A DNA stretch of 62,047 nt from Marmoricola sp. Lineage in GTDB: Bacteria; Actinomycetota; Actinomycetes; Propionibacteriales; Nocardioidaceae. The notes under the pieces are model-generated. The model was given only the letters and a program-made list of their open reading frames with translations, made no database searches and had not been told where the DNA came from. Location of the stretch: contig NZ_JAOPXI010000076.1 of the NCBI RefSeq assembly GCF_025965215.1, forward strand, positions 1 to 62,047. Reading direction: 5' to 3'. Below, one piece after another: positions 52,228-60,438 of the stretch. The position numbers and the translations under genes are program-made. Each line of letters opens with the position of its first letter. The first letter of the stretch is position 1.

Positions 52228-55025
52228 CCGAACTCGACACCGCGGCACCCGGGGTCAACGGCACTGCGCCCGCGGGCCGGAGCCGCAAGACCGCCAGGGT
52301 CGGCACCGACCTGACCAAGCTGATCTCCGTGCTCGACGGACTCCCGACGCGGGTGATGCTCGCCGACCGTGACTTCGTGATCACCTACGCCAACCCGGCC
52401 ACGATCGAGGGTCTGCGCCCGATCGCCGACTGGATCCCGGTCGACCCGGAGGAGCTCGTCGGCGCCAGCCTGGACATCTTCCACAAGGACCCGTCGTACC
52501 AGCGTCATCTGCTGGCCGACGCCTCGAACTTCCCGCGCCGCGCGCTCATCAGCGTCGGGCCGGAGACGCTCGACCTCACAGTCGCCGCGCTCCTCGATGA
52601 CGGCGAGTACGTCGGCGCGATGGCGACCTGGGAGAACGTGACGGCCAAGCTCGAGCTCGAGAAGCAGGTCGCCCGGGTCACCTCGATGATGGAGAACTCG
52701 CCGACGAACATGATGTTCGCCGACCGCGAATTCGTGATCACCTACATGAACCCAGCCTCGCTGGAGACCCTCGCCGGGCTCGAGGAGCACCTGCCGGTGA
52801 AGGCTTCCGAGGTCGTCGGCTCCAGTCTGGACATCTTCCACAACACGCCGGCGTACCAGCGCGGGATCCTGGTCGACGACGCCAACCTGCCGCGCCGCGC
52901 CAACATCAGCGTCGGCCCGGAGACCCTCGACCTGCTGGTCTCGGCGATCCGCGACGACAACGGCGAGTACATCGGCGCGATGGCGACCTGGGAGGTCATC
53001 ACCGACCGCCTGCGCGGCGAGCGCGAGGTCGCCGAGGCGACAGCCGACACCGCGGCGGTCAACAACGTGCTGTCGACCCTGGCCAGTGCGACGACGGTCG
53101 ACGAGGCCGTGCAGTCGGCGCTCGACACGGTACGTCGCGACTTCGGGTGGGCCTACGGTTCGTACTGGAAGATCGACGACGCAGACAACACCTTGAAGTA
53201 CGTGCTCGAGTCCGGCGATGCCGGTGAGGAGTTCCGCCAGGTGACCCTGGCGGCCTCGTTCGCCGAGGGTGTCGGGCTGTCGGGCCGTGCGTGGAAGACC
53301 CGCGACCTGTTCTTCACCCAGGACATCGGGGAGATGACCGACTGCGTCCGGGCACCGGTCGCGCAGAAGGTCGGCGTGAAGTCCGGCGTCTGCTTCCCGA
53401 TCATGGTCGCGGGCGAGGTCATCGGCACGATGGACTTCTTCGCCACCGAGACGCTGCACCCCTCGGAGCAGCGCCTCGAATCCCTGCGCAACGTCGGCCG
53501 TCTGGTCTCCCAGGCGATCGCCCGCGTGCTCAAGGAGGGTGCAGACCGCGAGGCAGCCGCCGACGTCGCCGCTGTCAACAACGTCCTGTCCAGCCTGACC
53601 TCGGCCACCTCGGTCGACCAGGCGGTCCAGCTCGCACTCGACACGGTCCGCAAGGACTTCGGGTGGGCCTACGGTTCCTACTGGAAGATCGACGAGGCCG
53701 ACAACACCCTGAAGTACGTCCAGGAGTCCGGCAGCGCCGGTGAGGAGTTCCGCCAGGTGACCCTCACGGCGTCGTTCGCCGAGGGAGTCGGGCTGTCGGG
53801 CCGTGCGTGGAAGACCCGCGACCTGTTCTTCACCCAGGACATCGGTGAGATGACCGACTGCGTCCGGGCACCGGTCGCGCAGAAGGTCGGCGTGAAGTCC
53901 GGCGTGTGCTTCCCGATCGTCGTGGGGGGCGACGTGGTGGGCACGATGGACTTCTTCGCCACCGAGACCCTGCGCCCCTCCGAGCAGAGGCTCGACGCGC
54001 TGCGCAACGTGGGCCGGCTCGTGTCCCAGGCGGTCGAGCGCCTGGACAAGGAGACGGCGGCTCGTGATGCGGCTGCTGAGCTCGCCAACAAGGTCGATCT
54101 GGTCCTCGAGGTCGTCCGCGCCGCCGGCCAGGGTGACCTGACCCGGGAGATCCCGGTAGACGGCGACGATGCCATCGGCCAGCTCGCGGCCGGACTCGGG
54201 TCGCTGCTGGAGACGCTGCGCGGCTCGATGACCAACATCGGTACGACGGCGGACACCCTCGCGGTGGCCTCCGAGCAGCTGACGATCCTGGCCCAGGGCA
54301 TGGGCGACGGAGCGACGTCGACCTCGGATCGGGCTGCGAGCGCCTCGGGTGCCTCGGTCCAGGTCTCGGCCAGCATCCAGACCGTGGCAACCGCCGCCGA
54401 GGAGATGACCGCGAGCATCCGGGAGATCGCGAAGAACGCGACCGAGGCTGCGACCGTGGCTACGGGCGCGGTCAGCGTCGCGAGCTCGGCGCAGGGCACG
54501 GTAGCCAGCCTCGGTGAGTCCAGCGCCGAGATCGGCCAGGTCATCAAGGTGATCACCTCGATCGCCCAGCAGACCAACCTGCTCGCCCTCAACGCGACGA
54601 TCGAGGCCGCGCGGGCCGGGGATGCCGGCAAGGGATTCGCCGTGGTCGCCAACGAGGTCAAGGAGCTCGCCAAGGAAACAGCGCGGGCGACCGAGGACAT
54701 CGGTCAGAAGATCGAGGCGATCCAGTCCGACACCCAGGGGGCCGTCGCGGCGATCGCGGAGATCTCCGAGGTCATCGGCCGGATCAACGACATCCAGACC
54801 ACGATCGCATCGGCGGTGGAGGAGCAGACGGCCACCACCAACGAGATCGCCCGCAGCGTGACCGAGGCGGCCGCCGGGGCCAACGGCATCGCCGAGGACG
54901 TGACCCAGGTGGCCAGTGCCGCCGAGGACACCCGTCAGGGCGCGCAGAACACGCTGCAGTCCGCGACGGACCTCGCGGGGATGGCCGCCGAGCTCAAGGG
55001 TCTTGTGGGCAGGTTCACCGTGTGA
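52224..55025 (+). CDS. Soluble methyl-accepting chemotaxis protein with two PAS and two GAF domains
   Basis: A 933-residue receptor with no signal peptide or membrane segment, so it senses in the cytoplasm. Domains in order: PAS (about 30-140), PAS (about 152-262), GAF (about 272-430), GAF (about 445-600), a HAMP-like link ([20 protein letters not shown], about 632) and the signalling coiled coil (about 672-933) with the tip [20 protein letters not shown]. The two PAS domains share the SLDIFH and SVGPETLDL blocks. The two GAF domains are nearly identical, sharing for example [10 protein letters not shown] and [14 protein letters not shown]. No C-terminal CheR-tethering pentapeptide is seen. 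PAS with GAF domains could sense redox state, oxygen or a small ligand. Confidence 0.92.
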   Translation: MTELDTAAPGVNGTAPAGRSRKTARVGTDLTKLISVLDGLPTRVMLADRDFVITYANPATIEGLRPIADWIPVDPEELVGASLDIFHKDPSYQRHLLADASNFPRRALISVGPETLDLTVAALLDDGEYVGAMATWENVTAKLELEKQVARVTSMMENSPTNMMFADREFVITYMNPASLETLAGLEEHLPVKASEVVGSSLDIFHNTPAYQRGILVDDANLPRRANISVGPETLDLLVSAIRDDNGEYIGAMATWEVITDRLRGEREVAEATADTAAVNNVLSTLASATTVDEAVQSALDTVRRDFGWAYGSYWKIDDADNTLKYVLESGDAGEEFRQVTLAASFAEGVGLSGRAWKTRDLFFTQDIGEMTDCVRAPVAQKVGVKSGVCFPIMVAGEVIGTMDFFATETLHPSEQRLESLRNVGRLVSQAIARVLKEGADREAAADVAAVNNVLSSLTSATSVDQAVQLALDTVRKDFGWAYGSYWKIDEADNTLKYVQESGSAGEEFRQVTLTASFAEGVGLSGRAWKTRDLFFTQDIGEMTDCVRAPVAQKVGVKSGVCFPIVVGGDVVGTMDFFATETLRPSEQRLDALRNVGRLVSQAVERLDKETAARDAAAELANKVDLVLEVVRAAGQGDLTREIPVDGDDAIGQLAAGLGSLLETLRGSMTNIGTTADTLAVASEQLTILAQGMGDGATSTSDRAASASGASVQVSASIQTVATAAEEMTASIREIAKNATEAATVATGAVSVASSAQGTVASLGESSAEIGQVIKVITSIAQQTNLLALNATIEAARAGDAGKGFAVVANEVKELAKETARATEDIGQKIEAIQSDTQGAVAAIAEISEVIGRINDIQTTIASAVEEQTATTNEIARSVTEAAAGANGIAEDVTQVASAAEDTRQGAQNTLQSATDLAGMAAELKGLVGRFTV

Positions 55026-55067
55026 GAAGGCACGCGCCAGCGGGTCTGCTCGATGACCGACGCCAGG

Positions 55068-55709
55068 TCAGCGCGGCAGCAGCCGCGAGGCGAGCAACGC
55101 TGCCTGGGTACGACGCTGGACACCCAGGGTCGACAGGATCCGGGTGACGTGGTTCTTCACGGTCTTCTCCGCCAGGTACAGGCGAAGGCCGATCTCGCGG
55201 TTCGTGAGGCCCTCGGCCAGCAGCTCGAGGATGCGCAGCTGTTGATCGGTCAGGCCGGACAGCTCTTCGGGTGCGGTCGAGGTCTGTTCGATCCACTGGA
55301 TGACGCGGCGCGCCATCTGGGGGTCGATCAACGACTGGCCGCTGGCGACCGCCCGTACGGAGCTGAGCAGCGAGTCGCCCTCGACCTCTTTGAGGACGTA
55401 GCCGCAGGCTCCGGCGCGGATCGCAGCAACGATGGCCTCTTCGTCGTCGTAGCTGGTCAGGATCAGGCAGCGCACTGTCGGGACGAGGTCGCGTAACTGG
55501 GCACAGAGGTCGATCCCGGATCCGTCCGGCAGCCGGGCATCGAGCACCGCCACGTCCGGAGCGAGCTCGGCGATTCGCTCGGCGGTCCCGAGGATCGTGC
55601 TGGCCTCGCCGACGATCTCGACGTCACCCTCGGACTCGAGCAGCGCTCGTACACCCCGGCGCACGATGTCATGGTCGTCGAGGAGGAAGACGCGCAGTGG
55701 CGAGGTCAT
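55068..55709 (-). CDS. NarL/LuxR family response regulator
   Basis: A 213-residue two-component regulator. The receiver domain has the acidic pair in FLLDDHDIVRRG, the phospho-accepting Asp in VAVLDARLPDGSG (about residue 55), the Thr/Ser in CLILTSYDDE and the Lys in GYVLKEVEG. The C-terminal LuxR helix-turn-helix is LTDQQLRILELLAEGLTNRE, then LYLAEKTVKNHVTRILSTLG. It is closest in look to DevR/DosR-type regulators. No partner kinase is adjacent; whether CheA can phosphorylate it is unknown. It converges on the receptor gene and is divergent from the small gene at 55888. Confidence 0.9.
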   Translation of the reverse strand: MTSPLRVFLLDDHDIVRRGVRALLESEGDVEIVGEASTILGTAERIAELAPDVAVLDARLPDGSGIDLCAQLRDLVPTVRCLILTSYDDEEAIVAAIRAGACGYVLKEVEGDSLLSSVRAVASGQSLIDPQMARRVIQWIEQTSTAPEELSGLTDQQLRILELLAEGLTNREIGLRLYLAEKTVKNHVTRILSTLGVQRRTQAALLASRLLPR

Positions 55710-55769
55710 CGTCAGGTTCTATCTCTCCTGGAAGGGGTCACGAGCCGTTTTCGGCCACAACGGAGGATT

Positions 55770-55790
55770 CGGTACAAACGGTCTATACCG
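55770..55790. promoter_or_regulatory. 21-bp inverted repeat in the divergent promoter region
   Basis: The outer five bases CGGTA and TACCG are exact complements, and AC/GT and further inner positions match, with the whole element symmetric over 21 bp. It lies 61 bp upstream of the response-regulator start and 98 bp upstream of the gene at 55888. It may be the binding site for the response regulator or another dimeric factor. Confidence 0.45.
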
Positions 55791-55887
55791 CCCCAACAGA
55801 AAATGTAGCAAAAGGGACGTAACCGGCGCGGGCTTTTCTCGTTATTCCCCCGAACGAGTTCAATGGAATGCAGGGGAGAGGGAAGTC

Positions 55888-56280
55888 ATGGAGCTCATCG
55901 AGATCGAGCTGTCGGAGTTCACGCGCCGGAGCCGTTCGTTCGTCGTGACCCACCACGGCGCTGCTCTGACGCGCGGCCTGGAGTACGGCGAGCGGGTGCT
56001 GGTCCGCGACCACGACGGTTATCGCACGGCAGTCGTGGCCGACATCGACTTCGACATCTACGACACCTCCTACCGCCTGGTCCTCGGCGGACAGGTCTCC
56101 GACGAGATGGCCGAGGTGCACCTGATCGGTGACGTCGAGCCCTCTGTCCCGGCTGCCGCACCTTCGGTGCCGACACCCCGGCTGTCGATCGAGGACGTCG
56201 CCGACCTGCTCGCCCGCTCGGGCGCCGTCCACCGCAACCCGTTGCAACGACAGGTGGCACAGCGGCTTCTGGAGCGGTGA
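55888..56280 (+). CDS. Hypothetical protein next to dtxR
   Basis: A 130-residue soluble protein I do not recognise. The first 85 residues look like a small beta barrel or SH3/PilZ-like fold (YGERVLVRDHDGYRTAVVAD, then SYRLVLGGQV). A Pro/Ala linker follows (VPAAAPSVPTPRL), then a helical tail (EDVADLLARSGAVH). GGGAGAGGGAA precedes ATG 55888 closely. It ends 12 bp before dtxR, with CACAAT between them, so dtxR may also start its own transcript. Confidence 0.65.
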   Translation: MELIEIELSEFTRRSRSFVVTHHGAALTRGLEYGERVLVRDHDGYRTAVVADIDFDIYDTSYRLVLGGQVSDEMAEVHLIGDVEPSVPAAAPSVPTPRLSIEDVADLLARSGAVHRNPLQRQVAQRLLER

Positions 56281-56292
56281 CACAATGTCGGC

Positions 56293-56979
56293 GTGAGTGA
56301 CCTGATCGACACCACCGAGATGTACCTCCGCACGATCTACGAGCTCGTGGAGGAGGACATCGTCCCGCTGCGTGCACGGATCGCGGAGCGGTTGCACCAG
56401 AGTGGCCCGACCGTGAGCCAGACGGTCGCACGCATGGAGCGCGACGGACTGGTCACCGTCGAGGGCGACCGTCACCTCGAGCTCACCGAGGCAGGACTTC
56501 ACGCCGCGACCCGGGTGATGCGCAAGCACCGCCTCGCCGAGCGCCTGCTGGTCGACGTGATCGGCCTGGACTGGGAGCTCGTGCACGCTGAGGCCTGCCG
56601 GTGGGAGCATGTGATGAGCGAGAGCGTCGAACGCCGGTTGCTGGAGCTCCTCGATCATCCGACCGAGTCGCCGTACGGGAACCCGATCCCGGGCCTGGCC
56701 GAGCTCGGTGAGTCCATCGACGCCGAGGACTTCATGTCCGGGGTCGCGTCACTCAGTGACGTTGCCGGCCCCGAGACCTCGAGCGTCCAGGTCCGCCGCA
56801 TCTCCGAGGAGATGCAGAAGGACGAGGTGCTCATGTCGGTCCTGCGCCGGATCGGCGCCCAGCCGGGGGAGTCGGTCGCCGCAGTGTCGACGCCCGAGGG
56901 CGTGCTGCTCGGCAGCGGTGGCGAGACGGCAGAGATCATCTACGAGGCGGCGCAGCACATCTTCGTGCACCGCGTTTAG
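56293..56979 (+). CDS. DtxR/IdeR family metal-dependent repressor
   Basis: A 228-residue iron- or manganese-responsive repressor. The winged helix-turn-helix covers residues about 5-70 (LHQSGPTVSQTVARMERDGL). The metal-binding dimerisation domain includes RKHRLAERLL and the ligand segment HAEACRWEHVMS (Cys and His ligands of the primary site near residue 102). A C-terminal SH3-like domain (about 155-228) is present, as in IdeR and DtxR rather than MntR. It probably controls iron uptake and storage. GTG 56293 has CACAAT 6 nt upstream, implying a leaderless mRNA. Which metal it senses cannot be told from sequence. Confidence 0.9.
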   Translation: MSDLIDTTEMYLRTIYELVEEDIVPLRARIAERLHQSGPTVSQTVARMERDGLVTVEGDRHLELTEAGLHAATRVMRKHRLAERLLVDVIGLDWELVHAEACRWEHVMSESVERRLLELLDHPTESPYGNPIPGLAELGESIDAEDFMSGVASLSDVAGPETSSVQVRRISEEMQKDEVLMSVLRRIGAQPGESVAAVSTPEGVLLGSGGETAEIIYEAAQHIFVHRV

Positions 56980-57003
56980 GTCGGGTCTGCGCGCAACTCA
57001 CGG

Positions 57004-57108
57004 CATCTCGGCAAGCTCGATGACCGGTTGTCGAGCCCACCCCGACGCCGGTCGTGGCCGGCCACCCGGTCGTGGAGCGCCGAACCGGTCGTCGAGCTTG
57101 CCGAGACG
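57004..57108. repeat. Interspersed repeat copies 5 and 6 as an inverted pair
   Basis: Left copy 57004-57028 and right copy 57084-57108 are inverted relative to each other and match the family core. Between them is a GC-rich spacer that itself repeats CCGGTCGTG twice. The pair lies between the convergent dtxR and DUF2277 genes. Confidence 0.75.
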
Positions 57109-57133
57109 TGGTGACGGACGCAGAGAGCCCCCG

Positions 57134-57400
57134 CTACCCGTACCGCAGCTGGGCTCGCGCCCGGGCTTTCGCGGCCTCGACCTCGCGATCCTTCGGGGGA
57201 GCGCTGGAGGTCAGGTGCTCGAGCAGGTGGCGGGTCGCGTGGGCGACTTCGAGCACGGCCTCATCGAAGGCGGCCTGGTTGGCCTGCGAGGGCTTGGTCG
57301 TACCGCTCACCTTGCGCACGTACTGCAGCGCGGCGGCGTGCACCTCGTCGTTGGTGGCCGGCGGTTCGAAGTTGTGGAGGGTTCGGATGTTGCGGCACAT
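57134..57400 (-). CDS. DUF2277 family protein
   Basis: An 88-residue helical protein beginning MCRNIRTLHNFEPPATNDEV, which is the DUF2277 signature with a near N-terminal Cys, and containing YVRKVSGTTKPSQANQAAF. The function is unknown; members are short and common in actinobacteria and other soil bacteria. TAAGTT lies 6 nt before ATG 57400, supporting a leaderless start. Confidence 0.88.
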   Translation of the reverse strand: MCRNIRTLHNFEPPATNDEVHAAALQYVRKVSGTTKPSQANQAAFDEAVLEVAHATRHLLEHLTSSAPPKDREVEAAKARARAQLRYG

Positions 57401-57520
57401 GTCGCCAACTTACGACGCGGCGGGGCTCAGATCACGCGGGATTGCAGGGGATTGGCTCGGAGTCACGCGTGAGTAGGCTGGGTGCGATTCCCCTCTCTTC
57501 TCTTGGCTCAGGAGTACGAC

Positions 57521-58690
57521 GTGGCAGCAACTCGTGATTTCGACATCGTGGTCTTCGGAGCAACCGGCTTCACCGGAGAGCTCACCGCCGCCTATCTGGC
57601 CGAGAACGCCCCGGCTGACTGCCGCTGGGCGCTGGCAGGTCGCAACACCGAGAAGCTCGAAGCGGTGCGCAAGCGCTTGGCGCGGCTGAACCCGGCCTGC
57701 GCGGACCTCACCCTGCTCCGGGCCGATACCTCCGACCCGGCCTCGATCCAGGCTGTCGCCGAGAGCACCAAGGTCGTCATCACGACGGTCGGCCCGTACC
57801 TGCAGTTCGGAGAGCCGCTGGTGGCAGCCTGCGCCGCGGCCGGCACCGACTACGTCGACCTCACCGGGGAGCCTGAGTTCGTCGACCTGATGTACCTGGC
57901 GCACCATGACACCGCGGTGGCCAGCGGTGCCCGGATCGTGCACGCCTGCGGGTTCGACTCGATCCCGCACGACCTCGGTGCGATGTTCACCGTCGGCGCC
58001 CTTCCCGCAGGCGAGGCGATCAAGGTCCGGGGCGTGGTGCGCAGCGGTGCCCAGTTCTCCGGCGGCACCTTCCACTCCGCGATGGGTGCGATGTCTCGCC
58101 AGGGCGAGGCCAGGAAGGCACTGGCCAAGCGGCGTGCGAAGGAAGGCCGTCCCGAAGGGCGCAAGGTCCGCTGGGTCCAGGGCGCGCCGGGCCGGGACAG
58201 CGTCCTGGGCTACTGGCTGCTGCCGATGCCGACGATCGACCCGCTGATCGTGACCCGCTCGGCAGCCGCGCTCGACTCCTACGGCCCGGACTTCAGCTAC
58301 AGCCACTTCGCCGGTCTCAAGACCCTGCGCTACGCGGTCGGCGGGTCGCTCGCGATCGGCTCGATGGTCGTCGCGGCGAACATCCCACCGTTGCGCAACG
58401 CGCTGAAGAAGCGGATCAAGCAGGGCGACGGTCCCTCGGAGTCGCGCCGCGCCAAGTCCTGGTTCACCGTCGACTTCGTCGGTGAGTCCGGCGGTACGAC
58501 GGTCCACACCCGCGTGTCAGGCGGCGACCCCGGTTACAGCGAGACCTCGAAGATGCTGGCCGAGGCGGCGATGAGCCTCGCGTTCGACGACAACCCTCCG
58601 ACCGCAGGCCAGCTCACTCCCGCGGTCGCCATGGGCGAGCACTTGCTGGCCCGGCTCCAGAAGGCAGGCATCACCTTCCAGGTTGTCTGA
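57521..58690 (+). CDS. Saccharopine dehydrogenase-like oxidoreductase (trans-acting enoyl reductase type)
   Basis: A 389-residue NAD(P)-binding protein. The dinucleotide site is VVFGATGFTGELTAAYLA near residue 10, followed by WALAGRNTEKLEAV. Conserved downstream blocks are VVITTVGPYLQFGEPLVAAC, TDYVDLTGEPEF and ACGFDSIPHDLGA. This matches the family of Rv2449c and of the trans-acting enoyl reductase Rv2953 that acts in mycobacterial lipid synthesis. The real substrate here is unknown. GTG 57521 is chosen with GGAG 7 nt upstream. A TAGGCT box at 57474-57479 would then give a short leader of about 35 nt. Confidence 0.88.
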   Translation: MAATRDFDIVVFGATGFTGELTAAYLAENAPADCRWALAGRNTEKLEAVRKRLARLNPACADLTLLRADTSDPASIQAVAESTKVVITTVGPYLQFGEPLVAACAAAGTDYVDLTGEPEFVDLMYLAHHDTAVASGARIVHACGFDSIPHDLGAMFTVGALPAGEAIKVRGVVRSGAQFSGGTFHSAMGAMSRQGEARKALAKRRAKEGRPEGRKVRWVQGAPGRDSVLGYWLLPMPTIDPLIVTRSAAALDSYGPDFSYSHFAGLKTLRYAVGGSLAIGSMVVAANIPPLRNALKKRIKQGDGPSESRRAKSWFTVDFVGESGGTTVHTRVSGGDPGYSETSKMLAEAAMSLAFDDNPPTAGQLTPAVAMGEHLLARLQKAGITFQVV

Positions 58691-58741
58691 ACCTCCCGCT
58701 GGTTAGGAGGGCCGACACGCCTGTCTCGAATTCGCGCTCGG

Positions 58742-58814
58742 TGCCCCAGGCAGGAGTCGAACCTGCGACCTTTCGCTTAGGAGGCGGCTGCTCTATCCAC
58801 TGAGCTACTGGGGC
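58742..58814 (-). tRNA. tRNA-Arg (anticodon CCT)
   Basis: A 73-nt cloverleaf on the minus strand. The acceptor stem GCCCCAG pairs with CTGGGGC. The D arm contains AGCTCAGTGGATAGAGC, the anticodon loop reads CTCCTAA with anticodon CCT, and the T arm has GGTTCGACTCC. It decodes AGG arginine codons, which are rare in such a GC-rich genome. Only part of the CCA end is encoded. Confidence 0.95.
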
Positions 58815-59210
58815 CGGACGTGCTGCCGCCCTCGGCGCCTGCAAGTCGAGGGTGAGTCTAGTGAAGGTCAGGCGGTGCGCTCACCTGGGTGCCTGCAACC
58901 CCGACAATTTGATTCACGCAGATTGCCCCGATTGGACCGCCCAAGAGAACGGCTTTTCCAACGCTGATACGGATTCCAAACATTGGGTGCTTTTCATCAC
59001 GATATGTCCAATATTGCGGCCTAGACCGCAGCGCGGATGCGTTGGTGCTAATGCCCTGCCAAGGGGTTCCATGGACCATCGGCCGACGGATCCGCCCGGA
59101 TCCGTCGCCGTCGCATCACTGTCTGGTCCGTTCTTGGGGGACGAAATGACAGGTTCAACCCGGTTACTCGGGAACCTACATCTACGAAACAGATCCGGGG
59201 GCTCCATCCC
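58815..59210 (+). promoter_or_regulatory. Long upstream region of the wall-associated protein gene
   Basis: 396 bp without a convincing gene and visibly richer in A and T than its surroundings. It includes TGTCCA at 59005-59010 and CGGCCTAGACCGC at 59017-59029. Related words occur upstream of the gene that begins at 62031 (GGGCTAGACCGC, 61911-61922), and GGTCTAGCC occurs before the collagen-like gene (20443-20451). CTAG is rare in such genomes, so this may be a shared regulator site. A frame from 58852 to 59214 overlaps this region but looks non-coding. Confidence 0.4.
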
Positions 59211-60356
59211 ATGACCTACACACCTCAGGCCAAGAATCGCGGTCTGCGTCGCGTTGCGACGCTGCTCGCCGCGCTCGGCATGCTGGTCATGTCCAGCGGC
59301 GTTGCACTCATGGTTACGTCCACGTCGGCCAACGCGGCCGCCGACAAGGTCGGCGTGTGCCACGCGACCAGTTCGGACAGTAACCCGTACGTCTACATCG
59401 TGGTCGACGTGAACTCGGCGAAGCTCAAGGGTCACCTGATGCATCGCAACGACCCGAACAAGCGCTGGAAGACCGATGGCTACTTCAGCGGCGTGCACCA
59501 CGTTGCCGGCCAGCTGAAGCCTGACCTGATCGGTTCGTTCACCGATACCAACGGTGTCTTCCACCAGGAAGACGGCAACATCACCGCCTCGAGCTGTGAG
59601 AACCACCCGCTTCTCGCGACCGCCAGTGTCACGTTCAAGGATCCGACCTGTGCGGACCCGAGCGTGGACTACACGACCTCTGGCAGCCACGTGACGTTCT
59701 CGGTCCTCAGCGGAAGCAAGACTGCAGGCACCACGATCGTTGTTCGTGCGACCGCAGACGGTGGTGCTGCCTTTGCGACCGGCAACCCGTCGATCCTGGA
59801 CTTCCACCACACCTTCGGGGCAGTGCCGACGCAGGACCAGTGCGGTGTGGAGTCCCCGAATGTCGTCACGCCGCTGGCGCCGACCTTCACCGAGCCGACC
59901 TGTGACACTCCTCCGTCCTACACGCTGCCGAGCGCGCCCGTGGTCACGCGGAAGCTGACGGGCCCGGAGTTGCAGACCAAGGACGTCCTCGGCGTGCACT
60001 ACGTCGTCACCGGTTCCCTGACTGATGGCGGCACGATTGACGTGGACGCCACGCCGATCCTGCCGAACATCTTCGCGACCGACCCTGCACCGACGTCGCA
60101 CTGGGAGCACACCTTCACCACGCCGACCGGCTGCACCTCGGTGTCGCCGCCGGTGGTCAAGCCGCCGGTGGTGAAGCCGCCCGTGGTCGAGCCGCCCGCG
60201 GTCACGCCCACGTTGGTGCACGCTGGCCTCATCAGCACGGTCACGCCGGACCTGCGTGGACAGCGCGGTCTCGCGCTGATGATCGCCGGTCTCCTCCTCC
60301 TGGTTGCAGGTGGCGGACTCGGCCTGGTCCGACCGGGTGGCCAGTCGCGCAGCTGA
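59211..60356 (+). CDS. Secreted wall-associated protein with C-terminal sorting-like region
   Basis: A 381-residue exported protein. A signal peptide (LLAALGMLVMSSGVALMV) precedes ANAA. Residues about 44-130 hold the motif KVGVCHATSSDSNPYVYIVV with KGHLMHRND, a Cys-His-rich domain found in many actinobacterial surface proteins. Further beta-rich segments with Cys pairs follow. A PPVVKPPVVKPPVVEPP spacer leads to LVHAG, a hydrophobic helix (LALMIAGLLLLVAGGGLGLV) and a basic tail. LVHAG stands where LPXTG is expected, so it may be a divergent sorting signal or simply a membrane anchor. The sortase-like gene follows after 82 bp. Confidence 0.8.
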   Translation: MTYTPQAKNRGLRRVATLLAALGMLVMSSGVALMVTSTSANAAADKVGVCHATSSDSNPYVYIVVDVNSAKLKGHLMHRNDPNKRWKTDGYFSGVHHVAGQLKPDLIGSFTDTNGVFHQEDGNITASSCENHPLLATASVTFKDPTCADPSVDYTTSGSHVTFSVLSGSKTAGTTIVVRATADGGAAFATGNPSILDFHHTFGAVPTQDQCGVESPNVVTPLAPTFTEPTCDTPPSYTLPSAPVVTRKLTGPELQTKDVLGVHYVVTGSLTDGGTIDVDATPILPNIFATDPAPTSHWEHTFTTPTGCTSVSPPVVKPPVVKPPVVEPPAVTPTLVHAGLISTVTPDLRGQRGLALMIAGLLLLVAGGGLGLVRPGGQSRS

Positions 60357-60438
60357 TCCGAACAAGGCAGGGAGCGGCGCTCGCGGGAATCTCCGCGGCG
60401 CCGCTCTCAGCCTTCTCGTGATCGGTCTAACATCAGAC

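Noticed and set aside
58742-58814. tRNA-Arg as an integration site for a genomic island
   Set aside because: No integrase and no second copy of the tRNA 3' end is seen within the window, though an element ending beyond 62047 cannot be excluded.
58852-59214. Open frame of 120 codons before the wall-associated protein gene
   Set aside because: No ribosome site or homology, composition unlike coding DNA here, and it overlaps the A/T-rich promoter region.
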